From Myrica gale (lineage: Eukaryota > Streptophyta > Magnoliopsida > Fagales > Myricaceae), in the NCBI GenBank assembly GCA_963930655.1, contig OZ005610.1, forward strand, positions 8,685,001 to 8,749,000: a DNA stretch of 64,000 nucleotides, read 5' to 3'. The position numbers and the translations under genes are program-made. Under the pieces are notes generated by a model. That model was not told where the DNA came from and searched no databases. It saw only the letters and a program-made list of their open reading frames with translations. Shown one piece after another: positions 13,343 to 24,494 of the stretch; the first letter of the stretch is position 1; every line of letters starts with the position of its first letter.

Positions 13343-14214
13343 TTAGAGAGAGAGAGAGGACACGACAAATTCCGCGGCACATTAGCGGCAACTCTGATCT
13401 AGCTACATTTGCACTTCTTTGTTTTTTGTTTTTTCCCCCTTTTTCTCCGCCTTGTAGACGTGGGCCTGGATTTCTTAGCTTTAACGGTTTTACTGCCATT
13501 TATGTCTGCATGATTATTGCCGGTCGCTCTCCCCGTCCCCCTCACTCTGATTTCTTCCTTCCCTTCCTTTATTTTTTAAATAATAATATTTTTTTTTGCT
13601 GCACTCAAACGTTATGGTCCCTGCTGACTGCCGAGATTACGTCTTTAGCCTCGGCAGTGAGCTGTTTATTACGACGTTTGACACTGACAGCTTCGGATCC
13701 AACTGAACTGGGTCAGCTTTTTGCGACCGACGTTGGATTCTAGGCTAATTTTGTCAACGGGTTCGATGCGCGTGACGTTCCGAGATCTCCCGTTAGTATT
13801 CCCTGTGATATGACCGAATTGGGTTTGATTTATTTCTCTGATGCTTTGCTATAAGGAACTTATTATTAATTCCGTAGATAGCATGTGAATGATTATTTTT
13901 AATTATTATTTGAGATTATGGTTGGCCTACAAAACTTTCTCCAACGAAAGTGTGTTAAGGTCAGAGGGTATGAATCTCTGGAACAATTTTAAATAAATAA
14001 AGAGTTTTGTAACTAAAATGAACATATTAGACTTTTATTGGGTCCTAAGTACTCACTCTCTTCTTATCATTTTGTACGGGAATGGAAATTTTTGATAATC
14101 AATAATATTTTGCAACGCGTACAACCCAAATCAAAATTCTGGTCCAATTTCAATGACCTCTTTAAAAAAAATTCAATGAACTGAGCAAATAATTTTTACA
14201 TCAATTCAAATATG

Positions 14215-14425
14215 TAGCAGCCACCCCGTCGACGGGAAGCCCAGATCTGGACTTCCGTTCGTAGGGGTGGCTGCCTTGGCGCGAGGGAGGGTTCCCTGTC
14301 GCTGAGGTGGCTAGCTCCCGGCCACTCCTTATCAAGGAGTCGCGGGGTGGCTCGCGACCATCCCGGCAACGGTGAGCCTAAATCTGGGCTCCCTCGCGCG
14401 AAGGAGTGGCCTCCCCAATTTTTTT
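14215..14425. repeat. GC-rich island of inverted and direct short modules
   Basis: A 210-bp block with far higher GC than its flanks. It starts gcagccacccc and repeats the module gg(g/a)gtggct many times on both strands (ggggtggctgcc, gaggtggctagc, ggggtggctcgc, ggagtggcc, ggccactcc), with paired words gcgaggga/ccctcgcg. It could fold into several stems. A 78-codon open frame on the minus strand is rich in Pro, Arg, Ser and Gly, as expected from base composition, and is not called as a gene. Possibly the core of a non-autonomous transposon. Confidence 0.5.
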
Positions 14426-14944
14426 CCTTCAAATTAGTACATGTGACGGAATCTTATTGGGTATAACGTGTCCTTCAATTAGTTGACTGTGCATGTAAGA
14501 GACGAAATTGGATAGAATGATTAAATCGATAAATAATAATAACCTAAGGACTGATTTAATCAAATTTGAAATCTATGGATCATTTTGAAAAAGGGTGTAA
14601 ACCCATAGACCAAAATGATCATTAACTCCAAACAAAAGTGTATCAAAGTCAAGATTTAGAAGAATGAAGAATCTTACCTAGCCCTTTGTAATGTTAGTGC
14701 CTTTATGGTACTTCTAATATCCAATCTTAATATGCCAGCTTGAAGGGATTAATTATTGTTTTTTTCAAAATTAAAGATTAATTAAGTATTACCTAAGTTT
14801 TACTCCAATGGATCTTGCTAACAATATTTTTTCTCAAGATCCAAAAAAAAGGAATATTTTTGGTCACCAAACTTGTACTTATACATATGGCCGATTACCA
14901 AGTCAATCTGGTTCTTCTGCAGAATGGGTATATATATTTAAGAC

Positions 14945-15118
14945 TAGGGGTTGTTCAGTATACAAAAATCCTCATGATTTTTTTGTATTCTTAGAATACA
15001 AAATATTCTACAACCAAACATCATTCTTAACACTACATAAAAATAACTCAAACACGCATACCAATAAAGTTAATATCACCTAAAAATTCTCAAAATACAC
15101 AAAAACCGAACAGCCTCT
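14945..15118. mobile_element. MITE with gttgttcag / gaacagcc ends
   Basis: About 174 bp. It starts ctaggggttgttcagt and ends accgaacagcctcta, so the ends are imperfect inverted repeats (ctagGGGTTGTTCAGT against tagaGGCTGTTCGGT). The interior is AT rich and non-coding. The flanking CTA/TAA fits a 3-bp target site of the Harbinger/Tourist kind. Confidence 0.5.
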
Positions 15119-17137
15119 AAACAAAGCACGAGGGAAAATAATTGAAAAAAAAAAGATTGATTAGTCAAAATATATATGTTGACCGAACGACTGAAGCACA
15201 AGGGCCACGTGGGACCACATTGTGGAAAAAACGTAAGCATCATGGCGCGGATTCGGTGATACCACAATATCCCAATAAACTGTTCAGAAAAGAGAGTATA
15301 GTCAACATTAGTCCTATTTCTTGAATCTTATGCATGATTCATTAGTCCACGTGTCAACCCGTGATCTATACCACCATCGTAGGGCTTATGTGGGTCCCGT
15401 TGCATGTCCATATAGGAGAAACGTCTACCATAATGCATGGTATGCAGCCTGTTGGAGAACACTTCTTATCCGTACCAAAAATTTTGGTGTTATTTTACTC
15501 TGATCACAGTGGATCATGAAATTTATTTATTTATTTAAAAGATTAATATGATGTAGATTTTAGAACACTTCAATAATTATAACTAGAAATTCACAAGGAG
15601 GAGTTTTCTAAACAAAAAACACATAAAATGATTCTTATGCAGCATTTTACTGCAGACACAGCCACTCCATTCCTGCTAATGCTATAGACACAACCGAGCA
15701 GGTCAGTCCAGGTCCCAACATGCCATTCGAATCAGGTTATGCACAGCATCAACACTGATGTATGTTTACAGCAGAGCAAGCAGGGAGGGATGCTTTGGAA
15801 ACGATGGGAATGTGTTGGACTAGAGGTGAAATGTCAGTTGTAACTTGTGAGATTCTTGAATTAGAATTGCAAGGGTTACTAGTAGAAAGTTGCCATAAAT
15901 CCATATGCAATCAATTTGGTTGGCCCATGCACTGCAATTGAGCTTCACAAAACACGAGTGATAAGGACCGAATGGTTTACATTCATCCCTGATCACCTGG
16001 AGGCAGGAAGACACAAGACAACATAAAACCGTTTATGGAAATATATAAGCACAAGACAACATCCGAACACTGAATAGAACAGGAATAATATCTGAAAGAG
16101 AAAAACCAATCATAAAAACCACTAAAAAGGATTGGACAGTCGCTCAAGCCTCAGGATTGAAACCCGACATATATATCCTTTCCTATTCCAATCTAGTTGC
16201 AACAATCAGTGTTTCTTCTTCCCTGTTGGAAGGAATATCAAAACCTGAAATAAGCTCTGGAATTTAGGCACATATAAACTTAAAACTTATCAGCATAGTT
16301 GAACATTATGAGAATTCACAAGCAGATCTTCTTTTAAGTTTTAACCAAATTATACCAAACCAAACCCAGGTTATTGCATATTTGGATCTCTAGTTCTTTG
16401 TATCTTCACCTTTATTGTGTTTTTTGTTCTGTTCCTCTTTTCCCATAGTTGTCACAAATTACCCAATTGATAGACTCAGAAAACAGAAAACAAAAGGGTA
16501 CAAATGAATAACTTCAAGACAAATATCAGAATCATAAGCTAAAAATAAATACTGCAAGAATTAAATGAGACAGAATAATAAATCACAACCCTTGAGACCC
16601 TTTGACATTTGCCCAATCTACAGGATGGTATACCAAGAAATATCTCTCTCCGCATTTCCAATAACGAACAACAATCAATTCTTACCCCTTGAAAGGAAAT
16701 GAAAATCTGAAGTGATCCAAGGAGATTAGGCACATCACAACTTCATTATCATACTTAACATTATGAACATCGAAAAGCCAACCAGCTTTCAAGTTTCCAC
16801 AAAACTCAACCTAGGCTACTGCCAAGCTGACTTTTTTATTCTTTCTTTGATCTTCACCCTTAAGTTCCTGCTTATTTGCTCGTCTCGTTTTCCTCTCCCT
16901 CCCCCAATTGTTGCCAAAACACGATTGAAATCCTCAGCAACTACCTAAAATTTAAAATAGCCCTTAGTGTAATTATTTGCAGAAATTAGGGCACTGGCGA
17001 AAAGAAAAACAAATTGCAAAACATAATTTACACCAACAGGGAAACAATCAAGAGAGTTCAAAATCGCAACTCGAAAACCCTAAACGAGGTCTTCGAGGGA
17101 TGAAAAAGGAGCTTACCGGATTGACGACTCCGGGGGG

Positions 17138-17144
17138 AAAAAAA
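17138..17144 (-). terminator. Pol III T-run terminator of U6
   Basis: Seven T residues on the minus strand directly after the conserved U6 3' end GGTCCAAA. A run of four or more T is the RNA polymerase III stop signal. Confidence 0.85.
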
Positions 17145-17190
17145 TTTGGACCATTTCTCGATTTGTGCGTGTCATCCTTGCGCAGGGGCC

Positions 17191-17222
<32 letters not shown>

Positions 17223-17242
17223 TCGGATGTCCCCGAAGGGAC
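17141..17242 (-). ncRNA. U6: U6 spliceosomal snRNA
   Basis: A 102-nt gene with the full plant U6 sequence: 5' GTCCCTTCGGGGACATCCG hairpin, the ACAGAGA box that pairs with the 5' splice site, the AGC triad and catalytic stem region, and the 3' end GGTCCAAATTT. U6 is the catalytic RNA of the spliceosome and is made by RNA polymerase III. The gene has its own TATA box and USE at the right spacing and a T-run terminator, so it looks functional rather than a retro-copy. I see no base that departs from the plant consensus, judged by eye. Confidence 0.95.
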
Positions 17243-17267
17243 GAGTTTGACTGTTTCGTTCAAATTC

Positions 17268-17272
17268 ATATA
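17268..17272 (-). promoter_or_regulatory. TATA box of the U6 gene
   Basis: TATAT on the minus strand about 26-30 bases upstream of the U6 start at 17242, where plant snRNA genes carry it. Confidence 0.8.
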
Positions 17273-17296
17273 GACATTAACATTGAACTAACTAGA

Positions 17297-17307
17297 CGAT
17301 GCGGGAC
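17297..17307 (-). promoter_or_regulatory. Upstream sequence element (USE) of the U6 gene
   Basis: GTCCCGCATCG on the minus strand, one base away from the plant snRNA consensus RTCCCACATCG. The gap to the TATA box is 24 bases, the spacing that marks RNA polymerase III genes in plants (Pol II snRNA genes have about ten more). Confidence 0.85.
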
Positions 17308-18420
17308 TCGTTGGCTCCGAACTAGAATGACTAGTAGTTCTGTCTTTACCGAGGTAACAAAGGCGGGCCGGGCCGGCATACTTTGATGAGAACTCAGAAA
17401 AGACTTGCGCAGCCGCAATCAACAAAGAGAGAGAAGTCGGGAAGAAAGAACACGATTGTTTTTGGGTCTGCGCCTTTTTGATACCGGGCTCACATATTAC
17501 TCTTGTGGGTCTGGGCCGACTATCTCGTAGGCTTTTACTTAGGACTAAAGTAGTAGAGAACAACTAGGCACGTACAGGGAAAAAAAAAGGACACACGTAT
17601 AAGTGTATAATAGTATCCTGCACCAGCACGACAGTCTGTCTCTCAACGCAAATGCCCCACGAGTCATATGGCCCCAAAGCCATTGGAGCAGCAACCGCCG
17701 TCCGCCATTTTCAAACCCATATAAAAAGTACAAGAATTTCGTATTGGGTACTGACTTGTGGTCAAATCAAAAGAAATCAATTGCGTTATCCAGCGCCAAT
17801 GATATCGAGGCTTCAAAGAGTGTTTGTTTCCCCAAAATTTTGAGGTTCGAAATTTTCAACAAAACAAACATACTTCAAAATTTTTAACTTTTACACACAT
17901 ACACTTTACTTTTCACAAACCCCAATAAATCTCAATAAAGTAAAGATTCCAAAATTTCGAAAATATTCTCCGAAATTTCCACGAACAAACGCCCCTAAAT
18001 TAAAATGAGAACCGTATGCCTTGGGAAGGTTGGTTTCCTTCATGTGAGACCCTTGTCAACCGGTCCCATTCCTTTAGAAGAAAAAGTGCTGCAGAATATT
18101 AGTTAACTTGTGTGCTCATCAAATTCTTTTTTTTTTTTTCCTCTGGTTTGGAAATATCATATAGAATGGAGCTTAATTATAAAGTAACACGTTAGTTAAC
18201 TCTGACAGCAATGAGCAATTAAAGAATGCAGTCCCTTTTAGTAAAAATGGCATAAAGTTTTAGGAATAAACTTTGGGTGCTTCTGAAGGATAACCGGACG
18301 ACATTTCCGTGAGAGAGAAGCTGGTGTGAGATGTGTAAGCTGTAAAGTCGTGGGGCCATGCTGCATCAAGCCTCCTCCTTTGTGCTGCACGTTAACCTGC
18401 AATTCGATTTATACAAATTC

Positions 18421-18530
18421 TGTGGATCCAACTCAGGAAATATCTCACAGGCTGTGATCAACTGTAGACCATGGTGCTGTGACTCGATCACAACTTCACA
18501 ATTCTCCCCCAATGAGACTTCTTAATTGTT
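18421..18530 (+). repeat. Duplicated segment, copy A
   Basis: It shares an ordered set of words with 19982-20100: tgtg(g/c)atccaa(c/t)tca, atctcaca, ggctgt, ggtgctgtga, tcacaattctc and (a/g)atgag. The copies differ at many positions, so the duplication is old. Function unknown. Confidence 0.6.
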
Positions 18531-19981
18531 TAGATCCACAAGACCCCTTTTCTCTCTTTTAATAATCCTACTCGATCGTCACACATGCCATTTATAATTA
18601 CTACTGTGTTTTATTATTATTATTATTATTGGACAAATATTCGATTCGGATGTTCATTGGAATCGGGGTTGCCGGTTCAACCAATATACCGATACTCTCA
18701 TTGCCAGAGCTTCAAAACTCTATGGTCAATCCTACCCACACGTCATGCATATGTATATAATTAATGATATGCAATAGAATGACATCTCGCGATAAGGCTC
18801 ATCAGCTCTATAATAATATGTAAGGACGTGGTGGTGTCGATGACATTTACAAGCTGATAAGTGATAAGATGTAACCGCATATATGCACGGAGTTTCCGGT
18901 GGAAATGAGGTATATATATATATATATGGACCACTCTCCATCGACCATTCCCCCCTTCGTCTCCAGCGGGGTGGATGCTTAATTTAGGAGGACATTAATT
19001 TTAATGGCGTCATGTCCAATTAAGTCCCGGCCATGCACCAAAACTCTTAATCGTAGAATACAAAATGATCATCACAAGCACGACAAGATAAGAGGAAAGA
19101 CTTGGTCTCTAGCTAATTGCTAATTAAGATCTTCCTTATTCTGTGAAGTCTTCTTCTGCATGCTGCTTGACTTCCAACGTCTCAATATCTCTTGCTCGAT
19201 TATAGACCCTATAAAAAAACTCATGCTAGCAACCTAGGGTCGACCTAGACGTGCTGGGATCAAAGAACCAGTGATGCCAAGCTAGGGTCCAAATTCAGCC
19301 AGTGCGAAATACAAATGATAAAAAAAAAGAAGACAAAATGAATCAAGGGTCCTAAGAAATTCTTAAGGCCGGAACCAATGAAATGATGTTCTCTGGGTAG
19401 GGTAATTAATTAGGTTGCAGTACAGATCAGTTCAGTTGATCTTGCATTCCTAATTAATTATTTTGGTCGTCCTCCACTCAGAGCAGGACGAAGAACCACT
19501 CTTGCACGTTACCACGCTACAGATGGAAAATGGTTTAATTATAAAATGTTTTGGTAAGTTTTTATTTCCTTAGCCGGGTTACAATATTCCCTTGATACGT
19601 AGATAATCTGAATCCAGCTCCTTTTTTTTCGAAATATTTTACCATATATAATATGATAATTAAATTATGACTAATTGATAAGATTCAATCCTATATATAT
19701 ATATATATATATTATACAAAATACAAAGTATAATTACCTATAATTAAGTCAAGATCAATTATGGTTAAGTAGTAAAATCTGTACATGCCTAAAGGGTTAT
19801 TTGTTTACCGAAATTTTAAAGAATATTCTTAGAATTTTGAAAATCTTTTGAATGTTGAAGTTTATTAGAGTTTGTGAAAAGTTTGAAGTGTATACGTAAA
19901 AATTGAAAATTTTAAGGAGTATTTGTTTTGTTAAAAATTTTGAGCTCCAAAATTTTGGGCACTCAGTGTCGCTGCCAAATT

Positions 19982-20100
19982 ATGTGCATCCAATTCAAGA
20001 AACATCTCACAAGTAAAAGGCTGTCACTTATAAGTCTGTAGGGTGCTGTGAAGCAATCAGAACTTTCACAATTCTCTCCTGATGAGGTCTCTCAAACCCT
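19982..20100 (+). repeat. Duplicated segment, copy B, 200 bp upstream of GT92
   Basis: Counterpart of 18421-18530, lying between a MITE-like stretch and the GT92 start. It could be part of a duplicated upstream region, a relic of a duplicated 5' gene end, or an old repeat. Confidence 0.6.
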
Positions 20101-20301
20101 ACTTGTTGACGAAAGATCGAAAATAGGGAAGGTGATCAATATGTATATGACCTTTCCCTGTAAAAGCCTTCCCCATATTCCAGACAAAAGCGTTTAAACA
20201 ATCCTGATGTTTCTATTAATCAAATACCCAGCCTGTCCCTTCGTTTCCAATTTTAATTCCACTAATTGGAATTTTTTTCTCCGCGGCGCCTACAGGAAAC
20301 C

Positions 20302-22035
20302 ATGCGCCGGACGGTCCGGACCACCTTACTCTTCGGTTTGCTTTCGATCCTTCTCTTCGCCTTTTACTTCCTCCATCTATATCGGAATGCGATTTCCGAG
20401 AATGAGTTACGGTACTCGACATCCATTCTCACGCCCCGATCAAAGAACTCCAGCCTTCAGTACGCGGACAGAGCGAATCATGATTCTCAAGAACTCGGCC
20501 CGCTGCGGACACGCCGCGTGTCCTCTATCGGCGACTCGATCGCGACCGTCTCGGTTCTGTTGCCGGACTGGCAGGTCCTCGTGATCGTCTCGCCAGAAAC
20601 TGAACTTTCGCCTGTTTTCGGCAAGGAGTACGCGTGCCTTTTCCAGAACAACGCCACGTCCCCGGCGAGATTTTCAGGAGTTCTGGCCTTCTCGAACCAG
20701 ACCACATTCAAGTGCGTTATGCCGAAGAGCGTCCGTCGTCTCCGGCAGTTCCTGCAGCCGATTCTAAGTACACAGTCGGAGAAAGAATCGCCGGTTGCAA
20801 AGGCGATGCCGAAGCTGATCAGATGGACATTCCTCGCGTACGAGTCGTACTCGACCGAGGACGATGTCGTTTTGTTCGTGAAAGGATTAAACCACAGGCA
20901 AGGATTCAACCGGACTCCTGGGAATTTCAGGTGCGTGTTTGGTGACGGAACTAAAGCGGCCGCCAAATCCGCAGTCACGAGTTCCATCCAGGAGGTTTTC
21001 AGGTGCGATCATCCGAACTTGACTGCGGTTGGTTCTGACGGGTACGACGGGCGAATCAAAATCTCCCTGGAAATCGTAGCGGAAAATCTGATGGTCCCTT
21101 CTGTTGCTCGTTACAAGCCCCAGCGCAGACTAGGAAAGCCCGCGGAGCCGAGGTCGCTATTGTGCGCATGTACCATGGTTTACAACGTGGCCAAGTTCTT
21201 GAAAGAGTGGGTTACGTACCATTCCAGTATTGGGGTTCAAAAGTTTATATTATACGACAACGACAGCGACGATGACTTGGGAAGAGTTGTAAAGGAGCTT
21301 AATCAAGAGGGTTATAATGTAACGACGCTGTTTTGGATATGGCCAAAGACCCAAGAGGCTGGGTTCTCACACGGTGCAATATACGCTAAGGAATCCTGCA
21401 CTTGGATGATGTATCTTGACGTTGACGAATTTGTCTTTAGTCCATCGTGGCATAGCTCTGTGAAACCCACCAATAGCATGCTCACATCACTCCTCCCGAG
21501 GACCCCACCGCACTTGCCGCCGTCGTCCACGTCATCGCGCCTTTGGATTGGTCAAGTCATGGTTACGTGCAACGAATTTGGACCGTCTAACCGGACTTCC
21601 CATCCGGTGGAGGGTGTCACGCAGGGATACACTTGTCGAAAAAAGGTTGAGCAGCGCCACAAGTCCATCGTGCAGCTGGATGCGATTGATTCGTCGCTGC
21701 GGAACGCGGTACACCATTTCCAATTGAATGACAACTTCAGGTCCAAGACACTCAGCATGGGGGAAGCGGTGATCAACCACTACAAGTACCAAGCGTGGTC
21801 TGAATTTCGGACCAAGTTCCGGAGGCGGGTCTCGACTTACGTTGTGGACTGGACGAAAGCGGCGAACCCCCACTCGAAGGATAGGACCCCTGGTTTAGGG
21901 TTCCAGGCGATTGAGCCCGAAGGGTGGACCGAGAAGTTCTGCGAGGTCAGAGATAACCGGTTGGAGTTGTTGACCAAACAGTGGTTCGGGTCTCACACAT
22001 CGCATGGTTACGAAAAATTGGCTTGGCAAAGTTGA
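20302..22035 (+). CDS. Glycosyltransferase family 92 (DUF23) protein, single exon
   Basis: 577-residue type II membrane protein encoded without introns. Residues about 7-26 form one hydrophobic segment (LLFGLLSILLFAFYFLHLY), the Golgi signal anchor expected in this family. The catalytic GT92 domain begins around residue 288 with CACTMVYN, then FLKEWVTYHSSIG, FILYDNDSDD and the DVDEF motif at 373-377, the DxD-type metal/sugar-nucleotide site; a conserved NHYKYQAWSEF stretch follows near 500. Plant GT92 members include the GALS galactan synthases of pectin, but this protein looks closer to the At1g27200/RCOM_0530710 branch, whose substrate is not known to me. The start is the ATG at 20302; the frame stays open 12 codons upstream only from a TTG. 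The GC-rich codon use differs from the AT-rich flanks but is normal for such intronless genes. Confidence 0.93.
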   Translation: MRRTVRTTLLFGLLSILLFAFYFLHLYRNAISENELRYSTSILTPRSKNSSLQYADRANHDSQELGPLRTRRVSSIGDSIATVSVLLPDWQVLVIVSPETELSPVFGKEYACLFQNNATSPARFSGVLAFSNQTTFKCVMPKSVRRLRQFLQPILSTQSEKESPVAKAMPKLIRWTFLAYESYSTEDDVVLFVKGLNHRQGFNRTPGNFRCVFGDGTKAAAKSAVTSSIQEVFRCDHPNLTAVGSDGYDGRIKISLEIVAENLMVPSVARYKPQRRLGKPAEPRSLLCACTMVYNVAKFLKEWVTYHSSIGVQKFILYDNDSDDDLGRVVKELNQEGYNVTTLFWIWPKTQEAGFSHGAIYAKESCTWMMYLDVDEFVFSPSWHSSVKPTNSMLTSLLPRTPPHLPPSSTSSRLWIGQVMVTCNEFGPSNRTSHPVEGVTQGYTCRKKVEQRHKSIVQLDAIDSSLRNAVHHFQLNDNFRSKTLSMGEAVINHYKYQAWSEFRTKFRRRVSTYVVDWTKAANPHSKDRTPGLGFQAIEPEGWTEKFCEVRDNRLELLTKQWFGSHTSHGYEKLAWQS

Positions 22036-22768
22036 GTCGAGATTTTAAGCCCAAATGAACTTTTTTAGTTTTTTTCTTAGGTCGTAATTCATAAAAGTTT
22101 TGAGAAGAGTTCGTGCCTGGAACTGTTCTATTGGGTTGGGGTTAGATCTGTTGGTAGACTCGTTATGTACATATAATATAAAGATACAATACCGAACAAC
22201 ATAAAGTAGTGGGGTATGTTTTTCTAGGAATCCTGATACTGCAGCAGGTTTCTCTTATTCTTGCCTTCCCGGTAGTTCCCCTTGATTCAGTGTTGGGTCG
22301 GCAAAGAATTTTTTGTCTTTTTCTGGACATTGCATTTCATGTTTTCGTTTCCCTTCCTTTTGTCGCTGAATGACTCGGAGAGTGCATATATACCCTTTTG
22401 GTGACTCAGATCTGTTGGTAGACATCGTTTGTTTCTTGATTTGGTCTTGTGGTCATTTGGATGAACAAATCAATCAGATTCAGCGAGGGGAGATGATGCA
22501 GACTTTTTTCTCTTCTTTATGCCCGTCAAAGGGAAAAGGGCTTGACTGGGACTAGAAAGTGCAGAGTTTCAACATTGTTGGATCTAATCGAAACATGCTT
22601 GAAAAGTGAGAAAGATATTGTCAAACTTAGAGGAGGACATATGAGTACTTTTTGTCTCGTACAATTTGATACATTCATGAGGGGAACTCATCCTAAAACT
22701 CAAGGAGAAAGAAGTAGTTCAAGGCATATAAATCCTAAGTTAGCATCTCATACTATTAACGTGGGATG

Positions 22769-22812
22769 TATATATATATATATATATATATATGCTTCGA
22801 CTTATAAATTCT

Positions 22813-22844
<32 letters not shown>
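22769..22844. repeat. Paired TA microsatellites
   Basis: Two (TA)n runs separated by about 22 bases, each followed by tatgctt. The repeated flank suggests a small tandem duplication of the whole run. Confidence 0.8.
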
Positions 22845-22847
<3 letters not shown>

Positions 22848-22864
22848 TTGAATAGATATGATTA

Positions 22865-23067
22865 GAGATATGTTTGGTCTTTTGTAATGAATAGACAAAA
22901 GAACGAGCGAAAGAGAAACAGATGTTTTACGAACTCATTCAGTAGCTGTTAGAAATCCAAATAGAGACAAAAGACCAAACATATCTCTATTTGGATTTCT
23001 AACAGCTACTGAATGAGTTCGTAAAACATCTGTTTCTCTTTCGCTCGTTCTTTTGTCTATTCATTAC
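22865..23067. repeat. Perfect 84-bp inverted repeat with a second 20-bp inverted pair
   Basis: Left arm 22884-22967 and right arm 22984-23067 are perfect reverse complements over 84 bases, with a 16-base spacer. The outer 20 bases at 22865-22884 are also the exact reverse complement of 22968-22987, which covers the spacer. So a unit and its inverted copy overlap. RNA from here would form a long perfect hairpin. No terminal target duplication, transposase or coding frame is seen. Possible origins are a very recent inverted duplication (template switch), a young foldback element, a new small-RNA locus, or an assembly or library chimera. Confidence 0.95.
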
Positions 23068-24061
23068 TATATTAAGTTTGTCATATTGTGGTTCTAGTAT
23101 TATGGTCAAGTTGACACACTTGACCAAAATATAACAAACGGATAGGTTTGGGGCGGCTCAAATTTTCCAAGTGGGACGTGCACGTAGGATATTAAACTTT
23201 GGGATGAGATTTATTTATCGTGAGACGACCAAGGCTGAAGGCACCAACCATTGGAATACAACGACCTAAAATCCTCGTACCTCGGGGGACAAATTCATGA
23301 CAGATCTTTGCACGCACTCGAAAGTGCCACTGAGCTCAATATAATTCCGTACGGCCAAGTTGTTTCCTTCAAGAATAATCTTCGCCTCTCGATCGCCATA
23401 GTTACAGCGCCACAGAACGAGAAGCTCAGAAAGATGAGACAAATCGACGGCTGATTTTGAAAGTGAAAATCGGTAAGACGAGGTTTATTTGTTTAATACA
23501 TGGGATATATAGATTGAAAGTGCTTGTAAAAATTGGCATAATTTTTATGGCCAAAACAATCGTTTTATAAATGTATTTTCCTTGTATAGATTGTATATAG
23601 TAACTTGATTAAAGCTGGAGGAGGTGAACCTCATTGGAAGCAGCTGGAAGATTGCTGAACTCAAGAGAATGGTCTGGGAAGCCATGCTGAGCTGGTGGGA
23701 AGATTGTGAGTTGTTTTCATAGGGGACTTAATTACTTGTAGTAGTTATTTGACTGAACCGACGAGTATCTTCTTTCTTTCTTTTTTTTGGTGGGTAACCG
23801 ACAAGTATCTTCGATCGATCAGGTCCGGTTGAAAAGGGCATTTAGGCAGCTGCAAATCAGCCCCCTGAATGGAATATTTCCAGGAAGCCGACGAGCCAAC
23901 ATATGATAATGTATTCTGGCTTTGGCCCACCCGTATGGTACTGGGGTCCAAGCCCAACTAATCCCTGTGGTCCCATCTTTTACACTAGCAAAAATATCTG
24001 CTTAAAGAGTAACAATAAAACTATAAATACGTGATTTATAATAAAGCCCTCAATAATCTTA

Positions 24062-24235
24062 GGTGGTGTTTAAATTAAATTTTGGCCCTGATTTATTGGA
24101 GTTTGTGAAAAAGTGGAGAAATAGATATTTTGTGAATTTTCTATATTTATTGTAATAGAAAAATGATTAGACGAGGAAGAGAGATTTTTTTTAATATTAT
24201 TTTCTTAATCAACATTTTGATTTGCAAACACCATC
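24062..24235. mobile_element. Tourist-like MITE with TTA target duplication
   Basis: 174 bp bounded by TTA on both sides (24059-24061 and 24236-24238). The ends are GGTGGTGTTTA and GCAAACACCATC, inverted repeats of each other. The interior contains gtgaaaaagtgga, ctatatttattgta and gagagatttttt, shared with the copies at 6794 and 60819. This is the clearest member of the family, of PIF/Harbinger (Tourist) type by its 3-bp target site. Confidence 0.75.
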
Positions 24236-24494
24236 TTAGTCTTCCGGACCATAATATTTTATTGTGCGAATTGGACTATACAATTTGGAGGAAAGATAGA
24301 CACGACATATAGATTTTGCATTCAATATTGTCCATACTAATTACTAGGCAATGTGGACCTCAATGTAGATCCATATGTTATGGCTATCTTTCTCCGAATT
24401 GGATGGTTCAATTTGGGCAGAAAATTAGAAAGGATCTCTATCCCAGTCTTCCACCTAAAATCCGAAATCAAATATCAATTATTCTTGATGAGCT

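Larger units (their letters stand above)
12703..17137. other. Intergenic with MITEs and a GC island; no gene seen
   Basis: Holds the 5' flank of the PBL21/22-type kinase, two MITEs (13173-13342, 14945-15118) and a GC-rich island (14215-14425). The stretch 15600-17100 has short open frames on the minus strand (15820-16014, 16539-16733) next to splice-like sequences, but no protein motif. A non-coding transcript is possible and cannot be shown from sequence alone. Confidence 0.45.
17308..20301. other. Intergenic upstream of U6 and GT92
   Basis: No gene seen. It holds MITE-like sequence at about 17810-18000 (gagtgtttgttt ... caaacgcccc) and 19797-19970 (ttatttgttta ... aaaattttg), a TA run near 19693-19713, and a duplicated segment of about 115 bp (18421-18530 and 19982-20100). 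The last 300 bases should hold the promoter and 5' UTR of the GT92 gene. Confidence 0.45.

Noticed and set aside
14196-14432. 78-codon open frame on the minus strand in the GC island
   Set aside because: Its composition follows the GC-rich repeat modules, and there is no domain or splice context.
15820-16014. Open frame preceded by a CCTCCAG acceptor-like site
   Set aside because: No protein family resemblance and no matching neighbouring exons. It could be a non-coding transcript but is unsupported.
20266-20301. Twelve-codon upstream extension of the GT92 frame
   Set aside because: It begins with TTG, not ATG. The ATG at 20302 directly precedes the basic residues and membrane anchor, as expected.
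23251-23454. 67-codon open frame on the plus strand
   Set aside because: It starts with TTG, has no homology I recognise and no splice signals that extend it.
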